Positions 18,588 through 26,969 of a stretch of DNA of 60,111 nucleotides are shown in pieces. Every line of letters begins with the position of its first letter. Position 1 is the first letter of the stretch. The DNA is taken from assembly GCA_023395595.1 (NCBI GenBank), contig JAEWYO010000050.1:1-60111 (forward strand), in the 5' to 3' direction. A program made the translations under genes and the position numbers. Source of the DNA: Bacillota bacterium. GTDB taxonomy: Bacteria; Bacillota; Clostridia; Christensenellales; CAG-138. A model generated the notes under the pieces. It searched no databases. It had not been told where the DNA came from and worked only from the letters and a program-made list of their open reading frames with translations.

Positions 18588-19543
18588 ATCAATTTAGCAT
18601 CATTGGCGCGGCGCATCTGGATGCGTTGGTAGAAGGAATGGAGGAAACTGCACTGCAGGCGGGTTCTTCTCCTGCGGAGAGCATTCGCCTCGGCTTTGGC
18701 GGAGACGCGCTGAACGAGGCCGTGACGCTCCGGCGGCTTGGCGCGGAGGTGGATCTCGTAAGTAAAATCGGCCACGATGGCGCGGGCAATATGGTGCTGG
18801 AATTCTGCCGAACGGTGGGGCTGCCCACGGATCGGATTGCGCGGGAAGAGAACTTGTCCACCAGCATGAACATCGTGCTGATCGACCGCGCGGGAGAGCG
18901 CAGATTCATCACCGACCCGCACAGCAGCTTGCGTGCGCTCACGCTGAATGATGTGCTGCCACAGGTAGACTCGCTCGCGCCCGTGGTTTGCTTTGCAAGC
19001 TTGTTTGTGTTTCCCCGCTTTCACGCGCAGGCGTATGAAACGCTCTTTTCTGCAATCAAACAGCGCGGTTGCCTGCTGGCGGCGGACATGACCAAGCGCA
19101 AGAATCGAGAGAAAATTGGCGATTTGGTTGAGGTTTGGCCGAACATCGATATTCTCTTTGCCAACGCGGAGGAAGCAGGGCTTTTGACAGAATCGGACAC
19201 AGTAGCCAAGATGGCGCAGGAGTTTCGCGCAAGCGGTGTTGGCTGCGTGGTCATCAAAACGGGCGCTGCGGGCTGCTTTGTCGCCTCTCGTTCGTTTACG
19301 GGTGCGGTCCCCGGCTGCGTCTGCCGCGCTTGCGTGGATACGACAGGAGCGGGGGATAACTTCGCTGCGGCGTACCTTTTTGCACATGCGGCGGGCAGAA
19401 CGCCGGAGGATTGCGCCCGCTTTGCCAACGCGAGCGCCAGCATCTGCGTGGAGCATATGGGCGCAACAACGCACGAAATCACGCTGACAGAATCACTCGA
19501 ACGCTGCCGTGAAAACTATGGAGCGGGATTTGAACATCTGTAA
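18584..19543 (+). CDS. PfkB-family carbohydrate kinase
   Basis: Predicted 319 residues of the ribokinase fold. N-terminal FSIIGAAHLDAL and GGDALNEAV (substrate site) and the C-terminal anion-hole motif VDTTGAGDNFAAAY with the catalytic Asp are visible. Family substrates include ribose, fructose, 2-keto-3-deoxygluconate, tagatose phosphate and nucleosides, so specificity is open. It starts inside the ROK gene stop codon; two kinases in tandem suggest successive phosphorylations or two alternative substrates. Confidence 0.9.
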   Translation: MNQFSIIGAAHLDALVEGMEETALQAGSSPAESIRLGFGGDALNEAVTLRRLGAEVDLVSKIGHDGAGNMVLEFCRTVGLPTDRIAREENLSTSMNIVLIDRAGERRFITDPHSSLRALTLNDVLPQVDSLAPVVCFASLFVFPRFHAQAYETLFSAIKQRGCLLAADMTKRKNREKIGDLVEVWPNIDILFANAEEAGLLTESDTVAKMAQEFRASGVGCVVIKTGAAGCFVASRSFTGAVPGCVCRACVDTTGAGDNFAAAYLFAHAAGRTPEDCARFANASASICVEHMGATTHEITLTESLERCRENYGAGFEHL

Positions 19544-19587
19544 GGAGTACCAAATTGCGTGACCGAGTTTCGACCAAAGAAAGTCTT

Positions 19588-19616
19588 TTGCGAATGGCGC
19601 ATGCGTGTGCTATGAT
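19588..19616 (+). promoter_or_regulatory. Promoter of the MFS gene
   Basis: TTGCGA (19588-19593), a 17-nt spacer and TATGAT (19611-19616), 40 nt before the ATG. The carrier can thus be expressed separately from the two kinases. Confidence 0.65.
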
Positions 19617-19655
19617 GACACGAATACGCCATCAATCGAGAATACAGAGGATACA

Positions 19656-20876
19656 ATGCCAACAAAACGAAGAAACGAACTCTATCTATTTTTTGCCGTC
19701 ATTGTTGCGGTCAACCTTGCAATCGGGTTTAGCGACGGGTTGTTTTCCAACTATTTCAAGGATGTCTATCAGATCGACGGGTTTCATCGCGGGTTGATCG
19801 AGCTGCCGCGCGAGATGCCGGGTGTGATCACGTTTTTCCTGATCAGTGCGCTGTCATTCTTGGGTGACATCACCATCGCGATCTTCGCGCAGGCAATCGC
19901 AGCCGTCGGTTTGATGGTGCTCGGACTTGTGACGCCGTCGTTTGGCGTGATGCTGGTGTTCCTCTTCATCAACTCGCTCGGCGCGCATCTATATATGCCG
20001 CTGCGGGACAGCATCGGCATGTCGCTTGCAGAGCCGGATCAAATCGGCAAACGCATGGGGCAATTCGGCGGACTGAGCTTCGCGGTGCTGACCGTTGCGG
20101 GGCTTGCTGTGTTTTTCCTTTTCCGTTTTGGTGTGTTTAGTTTCACGAGCAAGATCAAATGGACGTTTGTCGTTGCAGCTGTGTTCTATCTGCTGGCGGT
20201 CGTGATGATGATCCAGCTCAAGCGCGAAACGGGGCAAATCCGCACGAAACGCGAAAAAGTCAAGCTGATCTTCCGCAAAGAGTATAAGTACTATTATCTG
20301 CTGGCGATCGTGTTTGGCGTGCAAAAGCAGGTGATGCTTGTCTTCGGTCCGTGGGTGTTGATTGAAACCCTCGGTCAACGCGTGGATATCATCGTGCTGC
20401 TGGGCATCATCGCCTCTACGCTTGGCATGTTCTTCATGCCGCAGCTGGGCAAGTGGATTGACCGTTTTGGCGTGAAGAAGCTGCTTTATGCCGATGCGCT
20501 CTCGTTTATCTTCGTCTATCTCTGCTATGGCATGCTTTCGCATGGCTTCAACACCGGCGCTCTGGCGAAAGTCGGGCTGCCGGTGCTGCTTACCTGCGCG
20601 CTGTTCGTGGTGGATCGCCTGTCTTCGCAAATGGGGATTATCCGCACGATCTACCTTAAATCGATTGCAAAGGAACCATCGGATGTTACGCCGACTCTCT
20701 CACTGGCGATGATGATGGATCACATTGTCTCGATCGTCGTCGGCATCACGGGCGGAATCGCTTGGGTCACGTTTGGTTCCCATTATATCTTCTATGCGGT
20801 TGCGGCGCTCTCGCTGGTCAACCTCGCGGTGGCAATCCTCGTAAAAGACCCGCGCAAGATGGAAGTCCGGTTGTAA
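19656..20876 (+). CDS. MFS transporter
   Basis: Predicted 406 residues with about 12 membrane helices in two halves and a basic central loop (KRETGQIRTKREKVKL). The N-terminus runs ELYLFFAVIVAVNLAIGFSDG. The pattern is that of a major facilitator carrier without a clear sugar signature. ATG 19656 has AGAGG 5 nt ahead. Lying after two sugar kinases, it may import a second sugar or export a product. Convergent with the surface protein gene and separated from it by hairpins. Confidence 0.8.
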   Translation: MPTKRRNELYLFFAVIVAVNLAIGFSDGLFSNYFKDVYQIDGFHRGLIELPREMPGVITFFLISALSFLGDITIAIFAQAIAAVGLMVLGLVTPSFGVMLVFLFINSLGAHLYMPLRDSIGMSLAEPDQIGKRMGQFGGLSFAVLTVAGLAVFFLFRFGVFSFTSKIKWTFVVAAVFYLLAVVMMIQLKRETGQIRTKREKVKLIFRKEYKYYYLLAIVFGVQKQVMLVFGPWVLIETLGQRVDIIVLLGIIASTLGMFFMPQLGKWIDRFGVKKLLYADALSFIFVYLCYGMLSHGFNTGALAKVGLPVLLTCALFVVDRLSSQMGIIRTIYLKSIAKEPSDVTPTLSLAMMMDHIVSIVVGITGGIAWVTFGSHYIFYAVAALSLVNLAVAILVKDPRKMEVRL

Positions 20877-20960
20877 GAAAAGCGTACTGTAAATGTGCAT
20901 GCCCGTGCAAAACGCTGAATTGCCTTACACGGGCAATCATGGATGAGCATAAACAGAAAA

Positions 20961-20992
20961 CTGACGCCGTTTGATCAGCGTCAGCTTTGTTG
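20961..20992. terminator. Bidirectional terminator
   Basis: CTGACGC (20961-20967) pairs with GCGTCAG (20978-20984); T-rich sequence follows on the plus strand and TTTTCTG on the minus strand. A second hairpin, GCCCGTG with CACGGGC (about 20902-20934), lies just before it. Confidence 0.75.
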
Positions 20993-21013
20993 TTGCTTTG
21001 ATTTGCGGGTGGG

Positions 21014-23092
21014 TTATCTGTGGTGACGGCGGCGGCGCGGCGTGTTTGCGATCTGCATGATCAGAAGCACGATGCCGAAGAGGAGGACGATTCCGCCGCA
21101 GATGTAGATCCAGGAATAGGTCGTGCTGGTGGTTGGTTCATCGATCATGCTGCTCGCTGCGGTCTTGTCAAACGGACGAACTGTGCCGCTCTGCTCGATG
21201 GATGTTGGTGTATAATTCCCGTCACCTTTACGCGTTGTGGTGAGAGAGTAGGCTTCGTTTTCCAGCGCAGTGACGGTGACGGTATAGGTGTCCGGCTCTG
21301 TGGACGGTTCAACCTTGCAACCTGTGGGCGTGAAGTCCACCGCTCCGCTGCCGCTGCCGCCTGTCAGGCGGATGTCAAACGTGCTGCCGGAGAATGCGTT
21401 GTCGATCCAGCCACTCATCGCCAGCGCCGCCTGAACGGCACCTGACGTGGTTCCTTCAAACGTTGCCGCAGCGGACGCTTCGTAGGTTGCATCGCCTGCC
21501 TTGCTGGCAATGGCGGAATAAGCCTTTCCTGCATATGGGTAAACGGAGATGATGTAGACGTTGGTTTCTCCGCTCTTGAGCCGCGCCATGCAGCCATCGT
21601 TGGTGGAGAGCGTTGTTGCGCCCGTTCCGTTGCCGCCGATGACCTTGACCTCAAACGCGCTGCCAGCGGGAGCATTGGCAATCCAGTTTTCAATTTGAAC
21701 CGGATTCTGAATGCCCTTGCCGGACTGACCGTGATAGGTGCGCGTCTGCTGGGATTCATATTGTGCCGTCTCGCTCATCACCGCGCTGAGCGAATAGCCG
21801 CCCGCGGAAGTGACGGTGACGGAGAACTTCGTGTCCGATGTTCCGGTTGCGGGGGAGACGGTGCAACCACTGGCAACAAAGCTGATGGGCGCACTGTCCG
21901 AGCCGCCAACCACGCGAATCGGGAACGTGTCGTTGCAGTTCTTCGCTTCCGACCAGCCGGAGACGGCAAGTGTATGTGCGCGTGTCTTGACGGAGACACC
22001 GCTCTGCGAAGCGGAAACGTTGTTGTAGCCGTAGTTGCCTGCGCGTGTTGCCGTCAGGGCATATGGGCCAACGCCGTCCACCGTGACTTCATATTGATCG
22101 CCGGAGACCAGAACTGCCGTGCAGTTGACGGTTTCGAGCGTCAACGGTTCGCTGGTGCTGCCGCCGAAGATGCGCAGCTGGAAGGTTTCGCCGGTCTTTG
22201 CGTCTTCAACCCAGTCTTCAATGCGAATCTTGGATTGATTGGATTTGCTGGAGCAACCGCTGAGCAATGCGGAATAGGCTTTGTTATAGTTGGTGTTACC
22301 GTCCATCATCGCGGTGAGCGAATAAGCGCCAACGCGTGTGACGGTGACTTCAAACTCGGTGTCTATCGTGCCCACGGCGGGTTCCACCGTACATCCATCC
22401 GTTTGGAAGGAGATGGCGCCGTTCGTGTTGCCGCCCTGCACCTGAATCTTGAAATGGTCGTAATAATCTTCTCCGCCGCCCCAACCGTTGATGCTCAGCG
22501 GCATCTGATCTGCGCGACCGGCGATTCCCGTGCGCGTGTCACGCGCAAGATCGGAAGTGCCGTTCTTTGCGGCGGTCAGGGAATACGGGCCGGAGCCGGT
22601 GACAGTGACGGTATACGTGTCTGCGCCCGTTCCGCTGAGCGGGAATACGGTGCAGTTGGTGGCGGTGAAGTTGACCGGTTCGGTTTCGGAAATACCCTTC
22701 AGGGTAACATCAAAGCTCTCGCCGCAGTTTTTCGCGCCCTGCCAGGCGAGGATGGACAGCGCGTTCGCGTCGCGAATCGCAAAATCGGACACACCCGGCG
22801 CAACCGGGGCATCCTCTGTCGGCTGAAATTGTACGACATTGTCTTTAACAGGCTGTGCGGCGCTCTGCTGCTTGGACTCGTCCACGTGGAAGGACTGGAA
22901 GAGAGTTCTGGTTGCAGCGCTCGCGGGTTTATAGGCAAAGATAACCGCAAGACCAAAGAAAAGAATGAATGCAACGAGTGCATATGCTCTTCTCTTGGCT
23001 CGTTTTCTCGCAGAGCGAACAGACCGTCCACGACTTGGCGTCCGGCTGGGCGGAGCGACATGTGAAGATGTGTACCTACCCGTCTGTCCCAT
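21014..23092 (-). CDS. Membrane-anchored surface protein with six Ig-like repeats
   Basis: Predicted 692 residues. Layout: an Arg/Ser-rich cytoplasmic head, one membrane helix (ALVAFILFFGLAVIFAY), a short linker, six repeats of about 85-90 residues, and a C-terminal helix with a basic tail (RRRRHH). Each repeat has a W near its start, a GG motif, a single Cys (as in DGCTVEP or TGCKVEP), then VTVT and a YSLTA strand, suggesting bacterial Ig-like or fibronectin-like beta domains. I do not recognise a named family; an adhesin or envelope role is inferred. Start at 23092 uses GGGGGA; the frame is open to 23158. Confidence 0.75.
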   Translation of the reverse strand: MGQTGRYTSSHVAPPSRTPSRGRSVRSARKRAKRRAYALVAFILFFGLAVIFAYKPASAATRTLFQSFHVDESKQQSAAQPVKDNVVQFQPTEDAPVAPGVSDFAIRDANALSILAWQGAKNCGESFDVTLKGISETEPVNFTATNCTVFPLSGTGADTYTVTVTGSGPYSLTAAKNGTSDLARDTRTGIAGRADQMPLSINGWGGGEDYYDHFKIQVQGGNTNGAISFQTDGCTVEPAVGTIDTEFEVTVTRVGAYSLTAMMDGNTNYNKAYSALLSGCSSKSNQSKIRIEDWVEDAKTGETFQLRIFGGSTSEPLTLETVNCTAVLVSGDQYEVTVDGVGPYALTATRAGNYGYNNVSASQSGVSVKTRAHTLAVSGWSEAKNCNDTFPIRVVGGSDSAPISFVASGCTVSPATGTSDTKFSVTVTSAGGYSLSAVMSETAQYESQQTRTYHGQSGKGIQNPVQIENWIANAPAGSAFEVKVIGGNGTGATTLSTNDGCMARLKSGETNVYIISVYPYAGKAYSAIASKAGDATYEASAAATFEGTTSGAVQAALAMSGWIDNAFSGSTFDIRLTGGSGSGAVDFTPTGCKVEPSTEPDTYTVTVTALENEAYSLTTTRKGDGNYTPTSIEQSGTVRPFDKTAASSMIDEPTTSTTYSWIYICGGIVLLFGIVLLIMQIANTPRRRRHHR

Positions 23093-23160
23093 CGTCATTT
23101 CCCCCGGTTCTTCGATGCAAAACTCAGCCATGAAGCGGAATCCCGCAGCGTCCGTCATCT

Positions 23161-23178
23161 CGTAACAATTGTGTTACG
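23161..23178. repeat. Inverted repeat in the surface-protein leader
   Basis: CGTAACA-ATTG-TGTTACG, two perfect 7-bp arms, between the minus-strand promoter and the gene start. It could be an operator or an mRNA hairpin. Confidence 0.55.
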
Positions 23179-23199
23179 GTATATTCATGGAAATTTAAT

Positions 23200-23231
23200 A
23201 TTATACTATCGCCCTGAGTATACAATGTCAA
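23200..23231 (-). promoter_or_regulatory. Promoter of the surface-protein gene
   Basis: On the minus strand a consensus TTGACA (23231-23226) is followed after 17 nt by TAGTAT, overlapping a perfect TATAAT at 20 nt spacing. The leader to the start at 23092 is about 100 nt. Confidence 0.65.
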
Positions 23232-23397
23232 GGAAAATTTTACAAACTATTGTATCGGTACACGTTTTCTTATACAAGGGATTGGGGTTCACATGAGCGT
23301 TCACGAAATATTAATTTTCTAAATTTTTCCCCGAATTGTATAAGAATTTTGTTGCAATTTTGGCGGTGGGGGAAGGATGTGCATTTTGCATCGCGTT

Positions 23398-23406
23398 TGG
23401 TATAAT
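23398..23406 (+). promoter_or_regulatory. Extended -10 promoter and long leader before the MoeA-like gene
   Basis: TGG-TATAAT (23398-23406) is an extended -10 with a consensus hexamer; the -35 region is poor. The following 220-nt leader contains one clear hairpin, GCCTCC (23531-23536) with GGAGGC (23552-23557), but no riboswitch class I recognise. The rest of 23232-23397 is AT-rich and shows nothing else. Confidence 0.55.
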
Positions 23407-23625
23407 GGGTCGTAAAAGTGCAAAAAAATACAGGATTTTATATACCTTATGGGGTAACTGCCAAAAAGCGGGCGCGAATCGTGAAAAAGGATTGCCTGCA
23501 AGATGAAAAAGAACAAAAACCACCGCAGAAGCCTCCGAATGAATCGAAAGTGGAGGCACGCAAGCGAGAATAGCACAAAATGTTCTGCGCGTTCTAATCT
23601 CCGCTTGGGAAGGAGAACCGCAAAC

Positions 23626-25056
23626 ATGAGAACACGGCAAAGAGAAGAGGATCGACGGATGAATCCAGAAGTGGGAAGAGAGTCAGCAAAATTAAACGAA
23701 GCGCTGAAGCGATATCTGGCGTTTCTGGAAGCGCGCGGGTTAGTACCTCGAACGGAAACGATCTCCGTCCGGGATGCGATCGGACGAATCAGTGCGTCCG
23801 CGGCCTACGCGAAAACACCCTGCGTGGTACATTCGGGACAGGCTTCCGCGGATGACGGTGTTTCATCGGGCAGAATGCTCCTGCAATCGTATCGGGAGAT
23901 CGAACCGGAACGGATTGCGGCGCTGTTGGCGAGCGGTGTTGAGACGGTTTCGGTTCTAGGCAAACCGCGCGTGGGGATCATCGTTGTATCGAATGATGCG
24001 GCGGACGGCAGCGCCGATTCAGTCGCTGCGCTCTATTGCGCGATGCTTGCGCGATGGGGTGCGGAAGGAGTCGTAATTGGTGGCATCGCATGCAAGCCGG
24101 ATGCGCTGGAGTCCGCGCTCCGGCATGCAGCGGAGGACTGTGACCTCGTGCTGGTCAACATGGATGCAAGTCAAGGCAATCCGGCTGAGATGCTGCGTCT
24201 GTTTGGCGAAGTCTGCGTCGCTGGTATTGCGATTCAACCCGGCGGGGATACGCTGCTTGGGGCAATTCATGCCGTGCCGGTCGTCTGCGCCTCCTGCGAT
24301 CCCGCTGGCGGTATCGTCGTGCTGGAAGAGCTGGTCAAGCCCGTGCTTGATTGGTTGCTGATGCGCGAGCGGACAGTTGCGGAGAGCGTTTGCGTCAAGA
24401 TGGGGATCGATTTTGCGTCTGCGCCGGACGTGCGGGAGTTTGTCCGCGCAAGGCTGGGCTTTGATCCGGTGGGTAGTCTGAGCGTGCTGCCGATTGCGGC
24501 GGGTGAGATCGATTTGGGATCGCTGGATCGAGCGGACTGCATCCTCGACGTGCCGTTTGGCTGTACGGGATACGCAGCGGGTGAGCGCGCACATGTGCGC
24601 CTGCTCAAGCCCATCGACCGCATCGCGCGGACGATTCGCATCTGCGGCTGCTATGATCCGTTTCTAGACGAAGCGGCGGACGAACTGCGCAGAGCGGATA
24701 TCCGCGCTTACGTCGCCTATGATGTCACAGACAACGAGAGGGCGCTGGAAGCAGTTCAACGCGGGGAGTGCCAACTCTGTGGTTTACTTCTGCCGGATCA
24801 TGTTGATGGCATAGCGTATGTAAAGCAGCACAACCCTGAAGGCGGCATGGCGCTCGTGGAGGGCGTTTGCATCACACAAGACGACACGCCTTTGGCACAG
24901 ATGTATGATCTGCTCATCTCGTTGTCAGCAATGGAAAATCCGCAGGTACGCGCGTTTCTGCGTGTGCTGGGCAGCGAGGGCTTTTTGCGCCGGCTGGATG
25001 CACGCGGCGGATACCGATACGACAAACCGGGGAAAATCAAGAAGATTTGGCCGTAA
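23626..25056 (+). CDS. Degenerate MoeA-like protein with PBP-like tail
   Basis: Predicted 476 residues. The N-terminal half aligns by eye with MoeA: SVRDAIGRISASAAYAK, then SGQASADDGVSSG where MoeA has the AMDG loop, then a molybdopterin-binding-like stretch. The tail resembles the periplasmic-binding-like domain fused to clostridial MoeA, ending RLDARGGYRYDKPGKI. Key MoeA residues seem lost: the usual GGVSxGD region reads VNMDASQGNPAE. The tail lacks about 90 residues from its middle. It may be a regulator or a decayed enzyme. ATG 23626 has AAGGAG; ATG 23659 with AGAGG is nearly as good. Confidence 0.65.
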   Translation: MRTRQREEDRRMNPEVGRESAKLNEALKRYLAFLEARGLVPRTETISVRDAIGRISASAAYAKTPCVVHSGQASADDGVSSGRMLLQSYREIEPERIAALLASGVETVSVLGKPRVGIIVVSNDAADGSADSVAALYCAMLARWGAEGVVIGGIACKPDALESALRHAAEDCDLVLVNMDASQGNPAEMLRLFGEVCVAGIAIQPGGDTLLGAIHAVPVVCASCDPAGGIVVLEELVKPVLDWLLMRERTVAESVCVKMGIDFASAPDVREFVRARLGFDPVGSLSVLPIAAGEIDLGSLDRADCILDVPFGCTGYAAGERAHVRLLKPIDRIARTIRICGCYDPFLDEAADELRRADIRAYVAYDVTDNERALEAVQRGECQLCGLLLPDHVDGIAYVKQHNPEGGMALVEGVCITQDDTPLAQMYDLLISLSAMENPQVRAFLRVLGSEGFLRRLDARGGYRYDKPGKIKKIWP

Positions 25057-25119
25057 GTCTGGCTTGGGAAACATCGGTTTCTACCAAATAATATATCCAA
25101 CCAAAAAAATGGGACGCGC

Positions 25120-25148
25120 TTGCCAAAGTTTGTTTGCCGCCGTATGAT
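25120..25148 (+). promoter_or_regulatory. Promoter of moaC
   Basis: TTGCCA (25120-25125), exactly 17 nt, then TATGAT (25143-25148); each hexamer matches the consensus at five of six bases. The moaC ATG follows after about 90 nt. Confidence 0.75.
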
Positions 25149-25240
25149 AGAACTATCCTGCGGCGGTTGTTTTGTCGGAACATATCGACCGGCGGACCGC
25201 GTTTTTCAATCGAATCCATCGAGGAAGGGAGACGGCAAAG

Positions 25241-25741
25241 ATGAGCGAGACCCTCACACACGTCAACGCGCACGGAGAAGCGCACATGGTGGACGTCTCA
25301 GAAAAAAACGTCACCCACCGTGAAGCGATTGCCGAAAGCTTTGTCAATATGAAGCCGGAGACGCTCGCGCTCATCCAGAGCGGAAGCGCGGCAAAGGGAG
25401 ATGTGTTTGCCACCGCGCGCATTGCGGGAATCCTCGCCGCCAAGCGCACGAGCGAACTTATCCCGCTGTGCCATCCCATCGCGCTGACTTCAATTAAGAT
25501 AGACATCGTCGCCTGTCCGCCGGAACGGGTGCATATCATCGCCGAAGTACGCTGTGACGAAAAGACTGGCGTGGAGATGGAGGCGCTGACGGCGGCAAGC
25601 GTTGCCGCGCTGACGATCTATGACATGTGCAAAGCGGTCGATCGCGGCATGGAGATCGCCACGACGCGCCTGCTGAAAAAAAGCGGCGGCAAGAGCGGCA
25701 CCTTTGAACGCGAAGCGGGGGATTGCGACCCAATCGCATGA
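25241..25741 (+). CDS. moaC: Cyclic pyranopterin monophosphate synthase
   Basis: Predicted 166 residues, normal for MoaC. It turns the MoaA product 3',8-cyclo-GTP into cyclic pyranopterin monophosphate, the first stable molybdopterin intermediate. Visible: MVDVSEKNVTHREA, GILAAKRTSELIPLCHPI (substrate-binding Lys and His) and TGVEMEALTAASVAALTIYD, all strongly conserved. ATG 25241 follows GGAAGGGAGA; the frame is open upstream to 25172 without homology. It precedes moaA, its pathway partner, with a repeat-filled 215-nt spacer between. Confidence 0.95.
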   Translation: MSETLTHVNAHGEAHMVDVSEKNVTHREAIAESFVNMKPETLALIQSGSAAKGDVFATARIAGILAAKRTSELIPLCHPIALTSIKIDIVACPPERVHIIAEVRCDEKTGVEMEALTAASVAALTIYDMCKAVDRGMEIATTRLLKKSGGKSGTFEREAGDCDPIA

Positions 25742-25792
25742 ACATACGATCACTTGATTCACTTCCAGCACTTCTGATCAGCAAGCAATACG

Positions 25793-25959
25793 ATTACAGA
25801 ATGAATGACCGCGGAAGCAGATCAATCACTTGAAAGAATCGTCAAACGAAAATGAACGACCGCAGAAGCAGATCGAATCACTTGAAAGAATCATCAAATT
25901 ACAGAATGAACGACCGCAGAAACAGATCAATCTCTTGAAAGAATCGTCAAACGAAAATG
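25793..25959 (+). repeat. Tandem copies of the moaA start region (mini-ORFs)
   Basis: Copies of an ATG-AAY-GAC-CGC block occur at 25801, 25852 and 25906, and the true moaA start at 25957 is the fourth. Spacings are 51, 54 and 51 bp, all multiples of three. The 51-bp units at 25801 and 25906 read as 10 sense codons plus TGA, leaving 18 nt before the next ATG. The unit at 25852 has one extra G and differs at its end, so its reading runs through to the TGA at 25936-25938. Confidence 0.9.
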
Positions 25960-26907
25960 AACGACCGCTTTGGACGCACAATTTCATACCTCAGGCTCTC
26001 GCTGACGGAACGCTGCACGCTCAAGTGCGCGTATTGCCGCGCGGGTGAAGGCATCTGCCCAAAGCAGAGCGAGCTTACGCAGGAAGAGTTTCTGCGCATT
26101 ACGCGCGCATTTGCTGTGGTTGGGGTTACGAAAGTGCGCCTCACAGGCGGAGAGCCCATGTTGCGGCGGGATTTGCTTTCCATGATCTCCGGTATCCGCG
26201 CGATACCAGAAATTCAAGAGATCACCATGACGACCAATGGGCAGCATCTGCCGGGCCAGAGCCGCGCGTTGCGCGAGGCGGGGCTCAACCGCCTGAATAT
26301 CAGCTTGGATTCGCTCAAGCCGGAACGTTATACCGCGATTACCGGCGGCGGTTCGCTCTCCCGCGTGCTGACGGGGATTGAGGAGGCATACGCCGCGGGG
26401 TTTGACTCGCTCAAGCTCAACGTCGTGCTTCTGCGCGGGCAAAACGACGATGAGACGGGGGATTTTCTCGCGCTTACGAAGGATCGAAATATTTCTGTGC
26501 GATTTATTGAATATATGCCGCTGGGCGAAACCGATCAGGCGGATTTGCGCGTCACGGGAGAAGAGCTACTGCAAAAGCATCCGGAGTTGGTTCCCGTTGC
26601 GCCATCCTATATCGGCCAGCCCGCGCGGGACTATCAACTGCCGGGCGCAATCGGCCGTGTTGGATTGATCGATCCCGTGTCGCACCGCTTCTGTGCGGAC
26701 TGCAACCGCGTGCGGGTGATGAGCGACGGCATGCTGCGCCCTTGCCTGGGCTCGAACGAGGAGTTCTCGCTTAAGGAAGCGCTTGTACAGGAAGGCGACA
26801 CGGCGCTGATTGCGGTGATTGCGGAGGCAATCAAGCACAAGCCCGAGACACATTGCTTCGACGAGGGATTCACAGCGGAGAAGAACATGAGCCGGATCGG
26901 CGGCTGA
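25957..26907 (+). CDS. moaA: GTP 3',8-cyclase
   Basis: Predicted 316 residues, a radical SAM enzyme that starts molybdenum cofactor synthesis from GTP. The SAM [4Fe-4S] cluster motif is CTLKCAYC near residue 20; the C-terminal cluster ligands are visible as FCADCNRVRV and RPCLG; the protein ends in the conserved Gly-Gly (RIGG). The start MNDRFGRTISYLRLS fits the family. The ribosome site is weak (GAAAGAA), and the same start block is repeated three times upstream. Confidence 0.95.
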   Translation: MNDRFGRTISYLRLSLTERCTLKCAYCRAGEGICPKQSELTQEEFLRITRAFAVVGVTKVRLTGGEPMLRRDLLSMISGIRAIPEIQEITMTTNGQHLPGQSRALREAGLNRLNISLDSLKPERYTAITGGGSLSRVLTGIEEAYAAGFDSLKLNVVLLRGQNDDETGDFLALTKDRNISVRFIEYMPLGETDQADLRVTGEELLQKHPELVPVAPSYIGQPARDYQLPGAIGRVGLIDPVSHRFCADCNRVRVMSDGMLRPCLGSNEEFSLKEALVQEGDTALIAVIAEAIKHKPETHCFDEGFTAEKNMSRIGG

Positions 26908-26969
26908 AGAAGACGAACATACCATCCATGGTAAGAATAATCAAAACGGACATGCGGCAGGAGAAAACC

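Noticed and set aside
23407..23625. Molybdenum-cofactor riboswitch in the MoeA-like leader
   Set aside because: Only one simple 6-bp hairpin is seen; the multi-helix conserved core could not be made out.
25830..26048. 72-codon repeat protein upstream of and overlapping moaA
   Set aside because: It is an alternative-frame reading of the tandem start-block repeats running into moaA.
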